Below, in pieces: positions 1-9,073 of a stretch of DNA of 64,000 nt; positions within the stretch are counted from its first letter, which is position 1; every line of letters begins with the position of its first letter. The notes beneath the pieces are model-generated. The model was not told the origin of the DNA, did not search any database, and was given only the letters and a program-made list of their open reading frames with translations. The DNA is from Methylopila sp. 73B (GTDB taxonomy: Bacteria; Pseudomonadota; Alphaproteobacteria; Rhizobiales; Methylopilaceae): positions 1,054,001 to 1,118,000 of the forward strand of contig NZ_JAFV01000001.1 of the NCBI RefSeq assembly GCF_000526315.1. Reading direction: 5' to 3'. Both the position numbers and the translations under genes were made by a program.

Positions 1-820
1 GCTCGGCCGACATTTCCAGCGAGAAGAAGCCGACGACGCCGCCGTTGATCGTCTTCATGCGCCCGTCGGGCTGCAGTTCGCCCTGGTAGGCGCTCGCCAC
101 GTTGTAGGCGATGTTCGTCACGAGCGAGGTTTTGCCCATCGCCGGGCGTCCGGCGAGGATGATCAAGTCGGAGGCCTGCAGGCCGCCCATCAGCCGGTCG
201 AGGTCCGTCAGGCCGGTCGCGACGCCCGAAAGTCCGCCGTCGCGCTTGTAGGCGGCGGCCGCCATGTCGACGGCGGTCGCGAGCGCCTGCGCGAACGGCT
301 GGAAGCCGCCGTCGTAGCGGCCGGTCTCGGCGAGGGCGAACAGCCTGCGCTCGGCCTGCTCGATCTGGTCGCGCGGGGTGGCGTCGACGCCCGCGTCGAA
401 GGCCTCGTTGACGAGCTCTTCGCCGATCCCGATCAGCGAGCGGCGGATGGCGAGGTCGTAGATCGACCGGCCGTAGTCCTCGGCGTTGATGACGGTCGTC
501 GCTTCCGCCGCGAGCCGCGCGAGGTACTGCGGCGTCGTCATGCCGCCGAGGTCGAGGTCCTGCGGCAGGAAGGTCTTGATGGTGACGGGGGTCGCGGACT
601 TGCCGGCGCGGACGAGGCTGGTGACGATCTCGTAGATGCGCTGGTGCAGGCCCTCGTGGAAATGGCCCGGCTCCAGAAAGTCGGACACGCGCCAGAAGGC
701 GTCGTTGTTCACGAGCAGGGCGCCCAGCAGCGCCTGCTCCGCCTCGACGTTCGACGGCGCCTGCCGGTAGGCGGGCTCCGGGTCCATCAGGCGGCGGGCG
801 AGAGAATCGGCTTGGGCCAT
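1..820 (-). CDS. dnaB: Replicative DNA helicase DnaB (3' end outside window)
   Basis: Hexameric 5'-3' helicase that unwinds DNA at the replication fork. The minus-strand reading opens at an ATG (complement of 818-820) giving MAQADSLARRLMDPEP. An N-terminal helical domain of DnaB type follows (NVEAEQALLGALL). The RecA-like ATPase domain begins with GVATGLTDLDRLMGGLQ and has a Walker A GRPAMGKTS near residue 225, then GFFSLEMSAE. The frame runs off the left edge, so the C-terminal DnaB motifs are missing only because of the window boundary. It lies 225 nt downstream of rplI on the same strand, with a terminator-like hairpin and a GANTC cluster between them, so it is probably transcribed from its own promoter. 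The family call is firm; the exact start is probable. Confidence 0.95.
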   Translation of the reverse strand, partial: MAQADSLARRLMDPEPAYRQAPSNVEAEQALLGALLVNNDAFWRVSDFLEPGHFHEGLHQRIYEIVTSLVRAGKSATPVTIKTFLPQDLDLGGMTTPQYLARLAAEATTVINAEDYGRSIYDLAIRRSLIGIGEELVNEAFDAGVDATPRDQIEQAERRLFALAETGRYDGGFQPFAQALATAVDMAAAAYKRDGGLSGVATGLTDLDRLMGGLQASDLIILAGRPAMGKTSLVTNIAYNVASAYQGELQPDGRMKTINGGVVGFFSLEMSAE

Positions 821-895
821 GGCTGAGGTGTCTTCGGCTGCGGCTGGTTTAACGGACCCTAACACGACGAGAACGAAGCGAGATCGCAGCCGCCG

Positions 896-959
896 GAATC
901 CCGCCGTCGTGCCCGATTCACACAAGCGGGAATATTGAGGCGCCTGAGTCGGTTGACTC
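896..959. promoter_or_regulatory. Cluster of four GANTC sites upstream of dnaB
   Basis: GANTC, the target of the cell-cycle methylase CcrM, occurs at 896-900 (GAATC), 915-919 (GATTC), 946-950 (GAGTC) and 955-959 (GACTC), four sites in 64 bp. The last two form an inverted pair separated by GGTT. The cluster lies about 75-140 nt before the dnaB start. Grouped methylation sites in promoters are known in Caulobacter and rhizobia to mark GcrA/CcrM-regulated genes. Regulation of dnaB this way is inference. Confidence 0.35.
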
Positions 960-982
960 GGGGGCTACGCCTTGTCCCGACC

Positions 983-1016
983 CGAAACGGAAACGCCCGG
1001 CGTTGAGGCCGGGCGT
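983..1016 (-). terminator. Intrinsic terminator of the rpsF-rplI operon
   Basis: Perfect 9-bp stem ACGCCCGGC / GCCGGGCGT (993-1001 and 1008-1016) with a 6-nt loop. Read on the minus strand it is followed by a T-rich run (TTTCCGTTT). It starts 30 nt after the rplI stop codon, which fits termination of the ribosomal-protein operon before dnaB. Confidence 0.7.
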
Positions 1017-1045
1017 CCGCAGATGAACTCAAAGCCGGAAAGCGC

Positions 1046-1645
1046 TCAGCGCGCCTCGTCTTCGTCGTCCCGCTCGCCGTCGTTGTCGTCGCGATTGCGG
1101 CGGCCGCGACGGTCGTCGTCGTCCTCGGAGAAGGTCTCGAACGCCGGACCTTCCTCACGCACCGACAGATCCTCGCCCGCGACCTGGCGCTCGGCTTCGG
1201 CCTCGGAGCGGGCGACGTTGACCGAGACGGACACCTCGACCTCCGGGTGCAGGCGCACCGGCACGGTGTGGATGCCGATGGTCTTGATCGGAGTGTGGAG
1301 CACGACCTGGTTGCGCGCCACGCTGAAGCTCGCCTTGGTCAGCGCCTCGGCGACGTCGCGGGCCGACACCGACCCGTAGAGCTGGCCGGTCTCGCCCGCC
1401 TGCCGGACGAGCACGACCGTCGTGCCGTCGAGCTTCTCGCCGATCGTTTCGGCTTCCTGCTTGAGCTCGAGGTTGCGGGCCTCGAGCTGGGCGCGCTGGC
1501 CTTCGAACTTCTGACGGTTGGCGTCGTTGGCGCGGAGCGCCTTGTGCGTCGGCAGCAGGAAGTTGCGGGCGTAGCCGTCCTTGACGCGGACTTCGTCGCC
1601 CATCTGGCCCAGACGGGCGATGCGCTCGAGCAGAATGACTTGCAT
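1046..1645 (-). CDS. rplI: 50S ribosomal protein L9 with acidic/Arg-rich tail
   Basis: Large-subunit protein L9, which binds 23S rRNA. The N-terminal domain is clear: [13 protein letters not shown], then the RNA-binding helix region [15 protein letters not shown] at residues 24-38. The C-terminal domain follows a long charged helix (about 40-75). The protein is 199 aa, about 50 longer than E. coli L9. From about residue 155 the extra part is a low-complexity tail rich in D, E and R ([18 protein letters not shown]). A strong Shine-Dalgarno (AGGAGA) lies just before the ATG at 1643-1645. It is the last gene of the rpsF-rpsR-DUF2232-rplI set, 34 nt after the DUF2232 gene. Tails of this kind are known in alphaproteobacteria; their function is not established. 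Confidence 0.97.
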   Translation of the reverse strand: MQVILLERIARLGQMGDEVRVKDGYARNFLLPTHKALRANDANRQKFEGQRAQLEARNLELKQEAETIGEKLDGTTVVLVRQAGETGQLYGSVSARDVAEALTKASFSVARNQVVLHTPIKTIGIHTVPVRLHPEVEVSVSVNVARSEAEAERQVAGEDLSVREEGPAFETFSEDDDDRRGRRNRDDNDGERDDEDEAR

Positions 1646-1679
1646 GGTGGTCTCCTAAAGGTGTGAGGGGTTGGATCGG

Positions 1680-2651
1680 TCAGGGCAGGGGGGCGGTCGC
1701 CGTGGGCGGGGAGCCCGGCGGCGGACCGAAGCGCTTGCGGACGCCGATCGTCTGCTCCGCCACGCCGAGGACGGCGAGGAAGACGCCGACCCAGGGCTGG
1801 ATCAGCAGCAGCGCGTAGACGCCGAAGAGGATGAGGCCGCGCGTCGGCATGGCGCGGGTGGTGACGTGGACCACCGCGAGGCCGAGCATGGCGAAAGCGA
1901 CGAGGAAGGTGGCGGCGAAGAGCTCCGCGATCAATCCGACGAGGCCGGGGAGAAGCGAGGCGGCCGAAGCCCCGAGGAAGGCGAGGTCCGCCGTCCGGGG
2001 ATAGCTCATCGCCGAGATCTGCGGCCAGGGCCGCACGAGACGGCCCGACGCGCGGGTGATCCGCCCGGCGAGCCATAGGTTGAAGACCGACGACACCGTC
2101 CAAAGCGCGGCCGCCATGATCGGAAGCGCCGCGGTCAGGAGGTTGATCAGCGCCTCGCGGTTCTCCGGCGCGGGAAGCGCGGGCGCTCCGGCGCGGTCGC
2201 GGAAGAGCTCCTCGAACAGCGCCCTCAGCGCCGCGCGGTACTCCTCGAGCGAGGACGCGACGAGCGGGATCGACAGCGCCACGAGGGCGGCGCCGATGAC
2301 CGCGGACCACAGCACGAGGCGGCCGATCGGATACCATTCGGTCGCGGCGCCGTCGGCGCCCGGACGGGCGAGCAGGGCGAGATAGGCGAGCCACCAGGCG
2401 GGGAGCCCGACGCCGACGGCGTGGAACGCGCCAGCCGACGCGCCGACCCCGAGGAACAGGGCGATCGCGGCGACGGCCGCGCCGATCAGCCCGGCGTGGT
2501 GGCGCCAGCCGAGCCCGGCCAGCAGGATGGGAAGCGGGGCGACGTAGAACAGGAAGACCGCCAGCGGCGATCCCGACGCGGCCGACGCGTAGAGCAGGGC
2601 GGACGCCAGTCCGGCTCCGAGGCCTATCAGGAAAAGCGGCGCGTTGGTCAT
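1680..2651 (-). CDS. DUF2232 / YybS-like integral membrane protein
   Basis: A 323-aa polytopic membrane protein with about eight hydrophobic segments spread over the whole length, starting [19 protein letters not shown]. It matches the DUF2232 (YybS-like) family by its position between rpsR and rplI, a recurrent arrangement in alphaproteobacteria, and by its helix pattern. There are no catalytic motifs that I recognise. The biochemical role is unknown; its placement in a ribosomal-protein operon suggests a growth-linked envelope role, which is inference. The ATG start at 2649-2651 fits the first transmembrane helix. A palindromic repeat separates it from rpsR (2652-2872). Confidence 0.8.
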   Translation of the reverse strand: MTNAPLFLIGLGAGLASALLYASAASGSPLAVFLFYVAPLPILLAGLGWRHHAGLIGAAVAAIALFLGVGASAGAFHAVGVGLPAWWLAYLALLARPGADGAATEWYPIGRLVLWSAVIGAALVALSIPLVASSLEEYRAALRALFEELFRDRAGAPALPAPENREALINLLTAALPIMAAALWTVSSVFNLWLAGRITRASGRLVRPWPQISAMSYPRTADLAFLGASAASLLPGLVGLIAELFAATFLVAFAMLGLAVVHVTTRAMPTRGLILFGVYALLLIQPWVGVFLAVLGVAEQTIGVRKRFGPPPGSPPTATAPLP

Positions 2652-2752
2652 CGGTCGTCCTGCTGTCCCGCTCCGGCGTTCGGAGCGGTTAGGGCGAGGT
2701 CTTGAGCCCCGCCCAACGGCGCCGTCCGGAGACGCGCGCCTTGGGAAGTGTC

Positions 2753-2843
2753 GTCATCCCGGCCGCAGAGCCGGGATCGTCAGAAAAAAGCATGCCTTCC
2801 GGAACGCGATCCCGGACCGCCGCTTTGCGGCGTCCGGGATGAC
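2753..2843. repeat. Palindromic REP-like element inside the ribosomal operon
   Basis: The outer arms GTCATCCCGG (2753-2762) and CCGGGATGAC (2834-2843) are exact inverted copies. Inside the right half is a hairpin, CCCGGA-C-CGCCGC / GCGGCG-TCCGGG, with a TTT loop (2811-2838). The left half holds a second smaller palindrome around GCCGGGAT. This composite architecture is that of REP/BIME-like intergenic elements. It lies in the 221-nt gap between rpsR and the DUF2232 gene, so it would be transcribed as part of the operon mRNA. Confidence 0.75.
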
Positions 2844-2872
2844 TTGAGGGCGGGCGATCGTCCGCCCTCAAG

Positions 2873-3130
2873 TCACTTGATGACGTAGGGCAGCAGGCCG
2901 AGGAAGCGCGCGCGCTTGATGGCGCGAGCGAGCTCACGCTGCTTCTTGGCGGAGACCGCCGTGATGCGCGAGGGCACGATCTTGCCGCGCTCGGAAATGT
3001 AGCGCTGCAGCAGACGCACGTCCTTGTGGTCGATCTTCGGCGCGCCGGCGCCCGAGAACGGGCAGGTCTTGCGACGGCGGAAGAACGGGCGGCGCTGCGT
3101 GCCGCCGGCCGAGGGAACGGTGGTCGCCAT
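2873..3130 (-). CDS. rpsR: 30S ribosomal protein S18
   Basis: Small-subunit protein S18, which pairs with S6 on the central domain of 16S rRNA. The 85-aa product has the S18 signature: [12 protein letters not shown], then DYKDVRLL-type [14 protein letters not shown], then [33 protein letters not shown]. The ATG at 3128-3130 overlaps the rpsF stop by one nucleotide (TGATG), so the two genes are translationally coupled. A GTG codon directly before this ATG is in frame but is less likely because it would enlarge the overlap. Length is normal for the family. Confidence 0.98.
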   Translation of the reverse strand: MATTVPSAGGTQRRPFFRRRKTCPFSGAGAPKIDHKDVRLLQRYISERGKIVPSRITAVSAKKQRELARAIKRARFLGLLPYVIK

Positions 3131-3609
3131 CACTCGGCCCCTTCGCTGCGCGGAGCGCGCTCTTCACGATCGCGGCGGAACCCGCCGCCGCCCGGACGTT
3201 CGCCGCCACCTTCACGGTCGCGACGGAAGCCGCCGCGCTCGCCGTCGCGGCCACCGCCGCGGGGGCGGTCGTCGCGGTCGTCGCGGTCGCGGCGCTGCAG
3301 CATGGCCGACGGGCCTTCCTCGAGCTCTTCGACCTTCAGGGTCAGAATGCGGAGGATGTCTTCGCTGATGCCCTGCTGGCGCTCGAGTTCGGCCACCGCC
3401 GCGGCGGGCGCGTCGATGTTGAGCAGCGTGTAGTGGGCCTTGCGGTTCTTCTTGATGCGGTAGGCGAGCGGCTTCACGCCCCAGTACTCGGTCTTCTTGA
3501 CCTGACCGCCGAGCCCTTCGAGCACGGCCTTGTACTGTTCGATGAGAGCCTCGACCTGCTGCGACGTCACGTCCTGGCGCGCCAGGAAAACGTGTTCGTA
3601 AAGCGGCAT
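3130..3609 (-). CDS. rpsF: 30S ribosomal protein S6 with Arg/Gly/Asp-rich tail
   Basis: Small-subunit protein S6, partner of S18. The ferredoxin-like core is [35 protein letters not shown] with [29 protein letters not shown], covering about residues 1-100. From about residue 108 to 159 the protein is a low-complexity tail with repeated [23 protein letters not shown] and [12 protein letters not shown] units. E. coli S6 also has a tail (poly-Glu modified by RimK), but this one is RGG/RD-like. First gene of the operon; a promoter candidate lies about 195 nt upstream. Confidence 0.97.
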   Translation of the reverse strand: MPLYEHVFLARQDVTSQQVEALIEQYKAVLEGLGGQVKKTEYWGVKPLAYRIKKNRKAHYTLLNIDAPAAAVAELERQQGISEDILRILTLKVEELEEGPSAMLQRRDRDDRDDRPRGGGRDGERGGFRRDREGGGERPGGGGFRRDREERAPRSEGAE

Positions 3610-3992
3610 GAGGGTACGAACCTTCTTCCAGTGAACGACTGCCGTCCGGCGCGAAGCCCTCCGAGCCCGCGAAGGCTCGAACGAATTCTCGAAGGCGGAG
3701 ACACGGGAGATCGGATCATGCGATCCTGGTCGGGCCGGCCCAAACGGCGGACGAGCCCAAAACCTCTCCGTTCAGCCCCCAGCCGAACGACGCGAAGCGC
3801 GCCGTATAGGGGATTGGCCGTTTGGACGCAAGGATTAGAGGGCGCACGGCCGATCCTGAGGCCCGGCGCAAGCCCTGCTCTTAAGGATTCACGCCGGCGC
3901 TCTTGAGAATTAGGGAGCGCTCGCTGCCTTGACACTTCCGCCCAAGGCCTGCTTTGCACGCGCCGACCAGAAACGCGACAAGGGCCGTCCAC
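3610..3992. other. Divergent intergenic region between rpsF and fabD
   Basis: This 383-nt gap holds no credible gene. It separates the minus-strand ribosomal operon from the plus-strand fab genes. On the minus strand it carries a promoter candidate (3803-3831) and a leader of about 185 nt in front of rpsF, where an S6:S18-type autoregulatory structure would be expected; I could not fold it. On the plus strand there is a TTGACA at 3929-3934 but only a poor -10 (CTTTGC) 17 nt later, so the fabD promoter is not assigned. Confidence 0.6.
3803..3831 (-). promoter_or_regulatory. Candidate sigma-70 promoter of the rpsF operon
   Basis: Read on the minus strand: -35 TTGCGT (complement of 3826-3831), a 17-nt spacer, and -10 TATACG (complement of 3803-3808). 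Matches to the TTGACA/TATAAT consensus are 4/6 and 4/6 with ideal spacing. Predicted transcription starts near 3796, giving a leader of about 185 nt before rpsF. This is a motif match only. Confidence 0.45.
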
Positions 3993-4943
3993 GTGAGCAT
4001 CGCCTTGATTTTCCCGGGGCAGGGAAGCCAGCAGGTCGGCATGGGCCGGGCGCTGGCCGACAGCTTCGCGCCCGCCCGCGCGGTGTTCGAAGAGGTCGAC
4101 GCGGCGCTGGGCCAAGCGCTTTCGACCGTCATCTTCGAAGGGCCCGACGACGCGCTCATGCTGACAGCCAACGCGCAGCCCGCGCTGATGGCGGTGAGCC
4201 TCGCCGCGATGCGGGTGCTCGAAGCCGAGGCCGGCCTCGACGTGTCCCGCCACGCCGCCTTCGTGGCGGGCCATTCGCTCGGCGAATACTCCGCGCTCGC
4301 GGCCGCCGGCAGCCTGACGATCGCGGACGCGGCGCGGCTGCTTCGGATCCGCGGCGACGCCATGCAGAAGGCGGTCCCGGTCGGCGCCGGCGCCATGGCC
4401 GCGCTTCTCGGCCTCGACCTTGAGACGGCGCGCTCCGTCGCGTCCGAGGCGGCGGAGGGCGAGGTCTGCCAGGCCGCGAACGACAACGCGCCGGGACAGG
4501 TCGTCGTCTCCGGCGCGAAGGCCGCGGTCGAGCGCGCCATCGCCATCGCCAAGACGCAAGGCGCCAAGCGCGCGGTGTTGCTGCCGGTCTCGGCGCCGTT
4601 TCACTGCGCCTTGATGCAGCCGGCCGCCGACGTCATGGCTGAGGCGCTGGCGGGCGTTAAGATCTCCGCCCCGAAGGCGCCGCTGGTGGCGAACGTCACC
4701 GCAAGCCCGCTGAACGATCCGGAAGACATCCGCCAGCGCCTGATCGAGCAAGTCACCGGCGCCGTCCGCTGGCGCGAGTCGGTCGGCTTCATGGCCAACG
4801 CCGGCGTCACCCGTTTCATTGAGATCGGCGCCGGCAAGGTGCTGGCCGGTCTCGTCAAGCGCAACGCGGAGGGCGCGACCGGCGAATCCGTCGGCGCCCC
4901 CGACGACGTCGCCCGTCTCAAGAGCGACGGCGCGTTCGGGTGA
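3993..4943 (+). CDS. fabD: Malonyl-CoA:ACP transacylase FabD
   Basis: Transfers malonyl from CoA to acyl carrier protein, supplying the extender unit for type II fatty-acid synthesis. The GTG start at 3993 gives MSIALIFPGQGSQQVGMG, the canonical FabD N-terminus, and 316 aa, the usual family length; an upstream in-frame ATG at 3954 would add 13 unrelated residues. The nucleophile Ser is in GHSLGEYSALAAAG (about residue 94). The catalytic His region is PVSAPFHCALM. The C-terminal IEIGAGKVLAGLVKR is typical. First gene of fabD-fabG-acpP-fabF, 37 nt before fabG. Confidence 0.97.
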   Translation: MSIALIFPGQGSQQVGMGRALADSFAPARAVFEEVDAALGQALSTVIFEGPDDALMLTANAQPALMAVSLAAMRVLEAEAGLDVSRHAAFVAGHSLGEYSALAAAGSLTIADAARLLRIRGDAMQKAVPVGAGAMAALLGLDLETARSVASEAAEGEVCQAANDNAPGQVVVSGAKAAVERAIAIAKTQGAKRAVLLPVSAPFHCALMQPAADVMAEALAGVKISAPKAPLVANVTASPLNDPEDIRQRLIEQVTGAVRWRESVGFMANAGVTRFIEIGAGKVLAGLVKRNAEGATGESVGAPDDVARLKSDGAFG

Positions 4944-4980
4944 TTCTGGCTCGTCCGCCGGACGGTAGAGGATAAAGCTC

Positions 4981-5718
4981 ATGTTCGATCTCACCGGGCG
5001 CACGGCGCTCGTCACCGGCGCGACCGGCGGCATCGGCGGCGCCATCGCCAGGGCGTTGCACGCGCAAGGCGCGGCCGTCGCGCTGTCGGGCACGCGCCGG
5101 GAGGCGCTGGAGGCCCTGGCCGCCGAACTCGGCGAGCGCGCGCACGTTCTCCCCGCCGACCTGAAGGACGGCGCCGCCGTGGACGCGCTTCCCGGCCAGG
5201 CCGAGGCCGCGCTTGGCGGTCTCGACGTGGTCGTCCACAACGCCGGCATCACCCGCGACAACCTGTTCCTTCGGATGAAGGACGACGAGTGGGCGGACGT
5301 GATCGCGGTGAACCTCACCGCAGGCTTCCGGCTCTACCGCGCGGCCGTCAAAGGCATGATGAAGCGCCGCCGCGGCCGGCTGATCGGCATCACCTCGGTG
5401 GTCGGCGTCACCGGCAATCCGGGGCAGGGCAACTACGCCGCTTCGAAGGCCGGCCTGATCGGCATGACCAAGTCGCTGGCGGCCGAGGTCGCGAGCCGCG
5501 GCATCACCGTGAACTGCATCGCGCCGGGCTTCATCGAGAGCCCGATGACCGACGCGCTGAACGAGAAGCAGAAGGAGGCCTCGCTCGCCCACATCCCGCT
5601 CGGCCGTTTCGGCCAGGGCGCGGAGATCGCGGCGGCCGCGGTCTATCTCGCCAGCGACGAAGCCTCTTACGTCACCGGCCACACGCTGCAGGTCAACGGC
5701 GGCATCGCGATGATCTGA
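4981..5718 (+). CDS. fabG: 3-oxoacyl-ACP reductase FabG
   Basis: NADPH-dependent reductase that converts 3-ketoacyl-ACP to 3-hydroxyacyl-ACP. The 245-aa product is a classical short-chain dehydrogenase: cofactor loop TGATGGIGGAIA (residues 12-23), NAG motif at 87-89, and the catalytic tetrad N111, S139, Y152, K156 within TSVVGVTGNPGQGNYAASK. The C-terminus YVTGHTLQVNGGIAMI is typical for FabG. It lies between fabD and acpP on the same strand. No unusual features. Confidence 0.97.
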   Translation: MFDLTGRTALVTGATGGIGGAIARALHAQGAAVALSGTRREALEALAAELGERAHVLPADLKDGAAVDALPGQAEAALGGLDVVVHNAGITRDNLFLRMKDDEWADVIAVNLTAGFRLYRAAVKGMMKRRRGRLIGITSVVGVTGNPGQGNYAASKAGLIGMTKSLAAEVASRGITVNCIAPGFIESPMTDALNEKQKEASLAHIPLGRFGQGAEIAAAAVYLASDEASYVTGHTLQVNGGIAMI

Positions 5719-5987
5719 CCGTCCCTCTTAGGGACGGCGGACGCCCGGCGACTGGCGTGCGGCCATGCGACATGATACCAGACGCCGGTCCTTTGTGGGG
5801 GCGTCTGGAACGACACGGAACTGCGGGATCCCCAACGCTGTTCGCGCCACGACGAAAAGGGATTGCCGGAACCGCGTTCCGCCTTCAAAAAGCCCTCTCG
5901 GAAGATTCGCGCCTCAAGACGAGATCGTCGGGCGCAGTGTTCCGGCGAGACGATCTTCCGAACGAGAACCATCGAAGGATTACGTAG

Positions 5988-6230
5988 ATGAGCGACATTG
6001 CCGAACGCGTGAAGAAGATCGTGATCGAGCATCTCGGCGTCGACGCCGACAAGGTCACCGAGAACGCGAGCTTCATCGACGACCTCGGCGCTGACAGCCT
6101 CGACACCGTCGAGCTGGTGATGGCCTTCGAGGAAGAGTTCGGCTGCGAGATCCCGGACGACGCCGCCGAGACCATCCTGACGGTCGGCGACGCGACCAAG
6201 TTCCTTGAGAAGAACGCCGCGCAGGCTTGA
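5988..6230 (+). CDS. acpP: Acyl carrier protein
   Basis: Small acidic carrier of growing acyl chains. The 80-aa product begins [19 protein letters not shown], and the phosphopantetheine attachment motif [20 protein letters not shown] puts the modified serine at residue 37. A Shine-Dalgarno AAGGA precedes the ATG. The 269-nt gap before it (5719-5987) is unusually long within a fab cluster and contains a perfect 8-bp inverted repeat just after fabG (5719-5737). acpP therefore probably also has its own promoter, as expected for a very highly expressed gene. Confidence 0.98.
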   Translation: MSDIAERVKKIVIEHLGVDADKVTENASFIDDLGADSLDTVELVMAFEEEFGCEIPDDAAETILTVGDATKFLEKNAAQA

Positions 6231-6285
6231 TCCTGCTCGATGATCGGCGACCGGCGGGTGGCATGGTGAACGGAAAGCAGTTCCT

Positions 6286-7563
<1,278 letters not shown>

Positions 7564-7659
7564 GCAGCGGGCGAGATTCGCCACATTCGCGCCTAGAGTG
7601 GCGTTGAACGGACGACTCACGGCGGCGCGCAAGCCGCCCGCAAGGCCTGGAGGGCCGCG

Positions 7660-8991
7660 TTGACCGACGAGGGCACGGCTTCCGAGAACAAGCGTCCCGT
7701 CCCGGTCACGCCCGTGACCCCGACGTCGCAGCCGAGGACCGCGGCGCCGAAGCCGGCCCCGCCCGTCGCGGGGCAGGCCGAGGCGACGCCGGCGGACCGC
7801 CGGGTGGCCTCTAAGGGCCCCGAGACCCCGCCGCCTCCGCCCCCTGCGAAGAAGCGCGCGCGCCGACGGCACGGCGCCGTGGTCGGCTATCTCAGCGGCA
7901 TATTCACCTTCCTCAGCCTCGTCGCGCTCGCGGCCGCCGGCGCGTTCTACTACGGCAAGGTGACCTTCGATCAGCCAGGACCGCTGGCGCAGGAAACCTC
8001 GATCCTGATACCGCGCAACCAAGGCGTCTCCGAGATCTCGGACCAGCTCGCGCGCGCCGGGGTGATCGACCACCCCAAGGTGTTCGAGATCGGCGTCCGG
8101 CTCTACCGCAACAACGACAAGCTGCGCTACGGCGAGTATGGCTTTCCCGCCGGCGTCTCCATGCGCGAGGCGATGGAGATCCTGGTCTCCGGCAAGGCGA
8201 TCGAGCACGCGCTGACGATCCCGGAAGGCCTCACCAGCCTGCAGATCGTCGAGCGCCTGCGCGAGGCGCCGCTGCTGACGGGCGACGTCCGCGAAATTCC
8301 CCCGGAGGGCTCGCTGCTGCCGGAGACCTACCGCTACACCCGCGGCATGTCCCGCGTGCAGCTCGTCTCCCGCATGCAGCAAGAGCAGAAGGATCTGCTG
8401 GAGCGCGTGTGGCGCGAGCGCGACCCCGCCGTGCCCGTCAAGACGCCGGCGGACCTCGTCACGCTGGCCTCGCTGGTCGAGCGCGAGACCGGCGTCGCCG
8501 AAGAGCGCGCGCGGGTCGCCGCCGTGTTCGTCAACCGGCTGACCAAGGGCATGCGGCTCCAGTCCGACCCCACGATCGTCTATGGCCTCGTCGGCGGCCG
8601 GGCCACGCTCGGGCGCAGCCTCACGCGCACCGACATCCAGTCGCGCACGCCGTACAACACCTATGTGATCACCGGGCTGCCCGCGGGTCCGATCGCGAAC
8701 CCCGGGCGTCAGGCCCTCGAAGCGGCGGCGCAGCCGGCCAAGACCGGCGAGCTCTACTTCGTCGCCGACGGGACCGGCGGCCACGCCTTCGGCAAGACCC
8801 TGCTCGAGCACAACCGCAACGTCCAGAAATGGCGCCAGATCGAGCGCACGCGCGGCGCGCCCGCCGACCGCGTGGCGCCCGACGACGCGGCCCCGGAGCC
8901 TGACGACGCGGCGGCCGAGACCCCGCCCTCGGGCGCCGCTCCGGCGTCCTCGACGCCCCCCGCCAGACCGGAGCGGCGCCGCGGCGGCTGA
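7660..8991 (+). CDS. mltG: Endolytic murein transglycosylase MltG
   Basis: Inner-membrane enzyme that cleaves nascent glycan strands and sets their length. The product opens with a TTG start at 7660 behind CTGGAGGG. It has a Pro/Ala-rich cytoplasmic segment (residues 1-65), a basic stop KKRARRRHG, one transmembrane helix (about 75-100) and the YceG/MltG fold. The catalytic region is LASLVERETGVAEERARVAAVFVNRL with the conserved Glu, followed by MRLQSDPTIVYGL and the NTYVITGLPAGPIANPG block. A Pro/Ala/Glu-rich tail of about 50 residues ends the protein. It follows fabF by 96 nt; the fabF-mltG-yicC-gmk order is common in rhizobia. Confidence 0.93.
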   Translation: MTDEGTASENKRPVPVTPVTPTSQPRTAAPKPAPPVAGQAEATPADRRVASKGPETPPPPPPAKKRARRRHGAVVGYLSGIFTFLSLVALAAAGAFYYGKVTFDQPGPLAQETSILIPRNQGVSEISDQLARAGVIDHPKVFEIGVRLYRNNDKLRYGEYGFPAGVSMREAMEILVSGKAIEHALTIPEGLTSLQIVERLREAPLLTGDVREIPPEGSLLPETYRYTRGMSRVQLVSRMQQEQKDLLERVWRERDPAVPVKTPADLVTLASLVERETGVAEERARVAAVFVNRLTKGMRLQSDPTIVYGLVGGRATLGRSLTRTDIQSRTPYNTYVITGLPAGPIANPGRQALEAAAQPAKTGELYFVADGTGGHAFGKTLLEHNRNVQKWRQIERTRGAPADRVAPDDAAPEPDDAAAETPPSGAAPASSTPPARPERRRGG

Positions 8992-9073
8992 GGCCGGCCC
9001 GGTCGCCGCCGCACGATCGACATCTGCGGCGTGAACGGGTTCGACCGGGCGCCGCGAGCCTGGAGAACGATCC

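Noticed and set aside
849-861. CtrA box upstream of dnaB
   Set aside because: TTAA and CTAAC are there but the spacer is 6 nt, not 7, and the second half has a mismatch.
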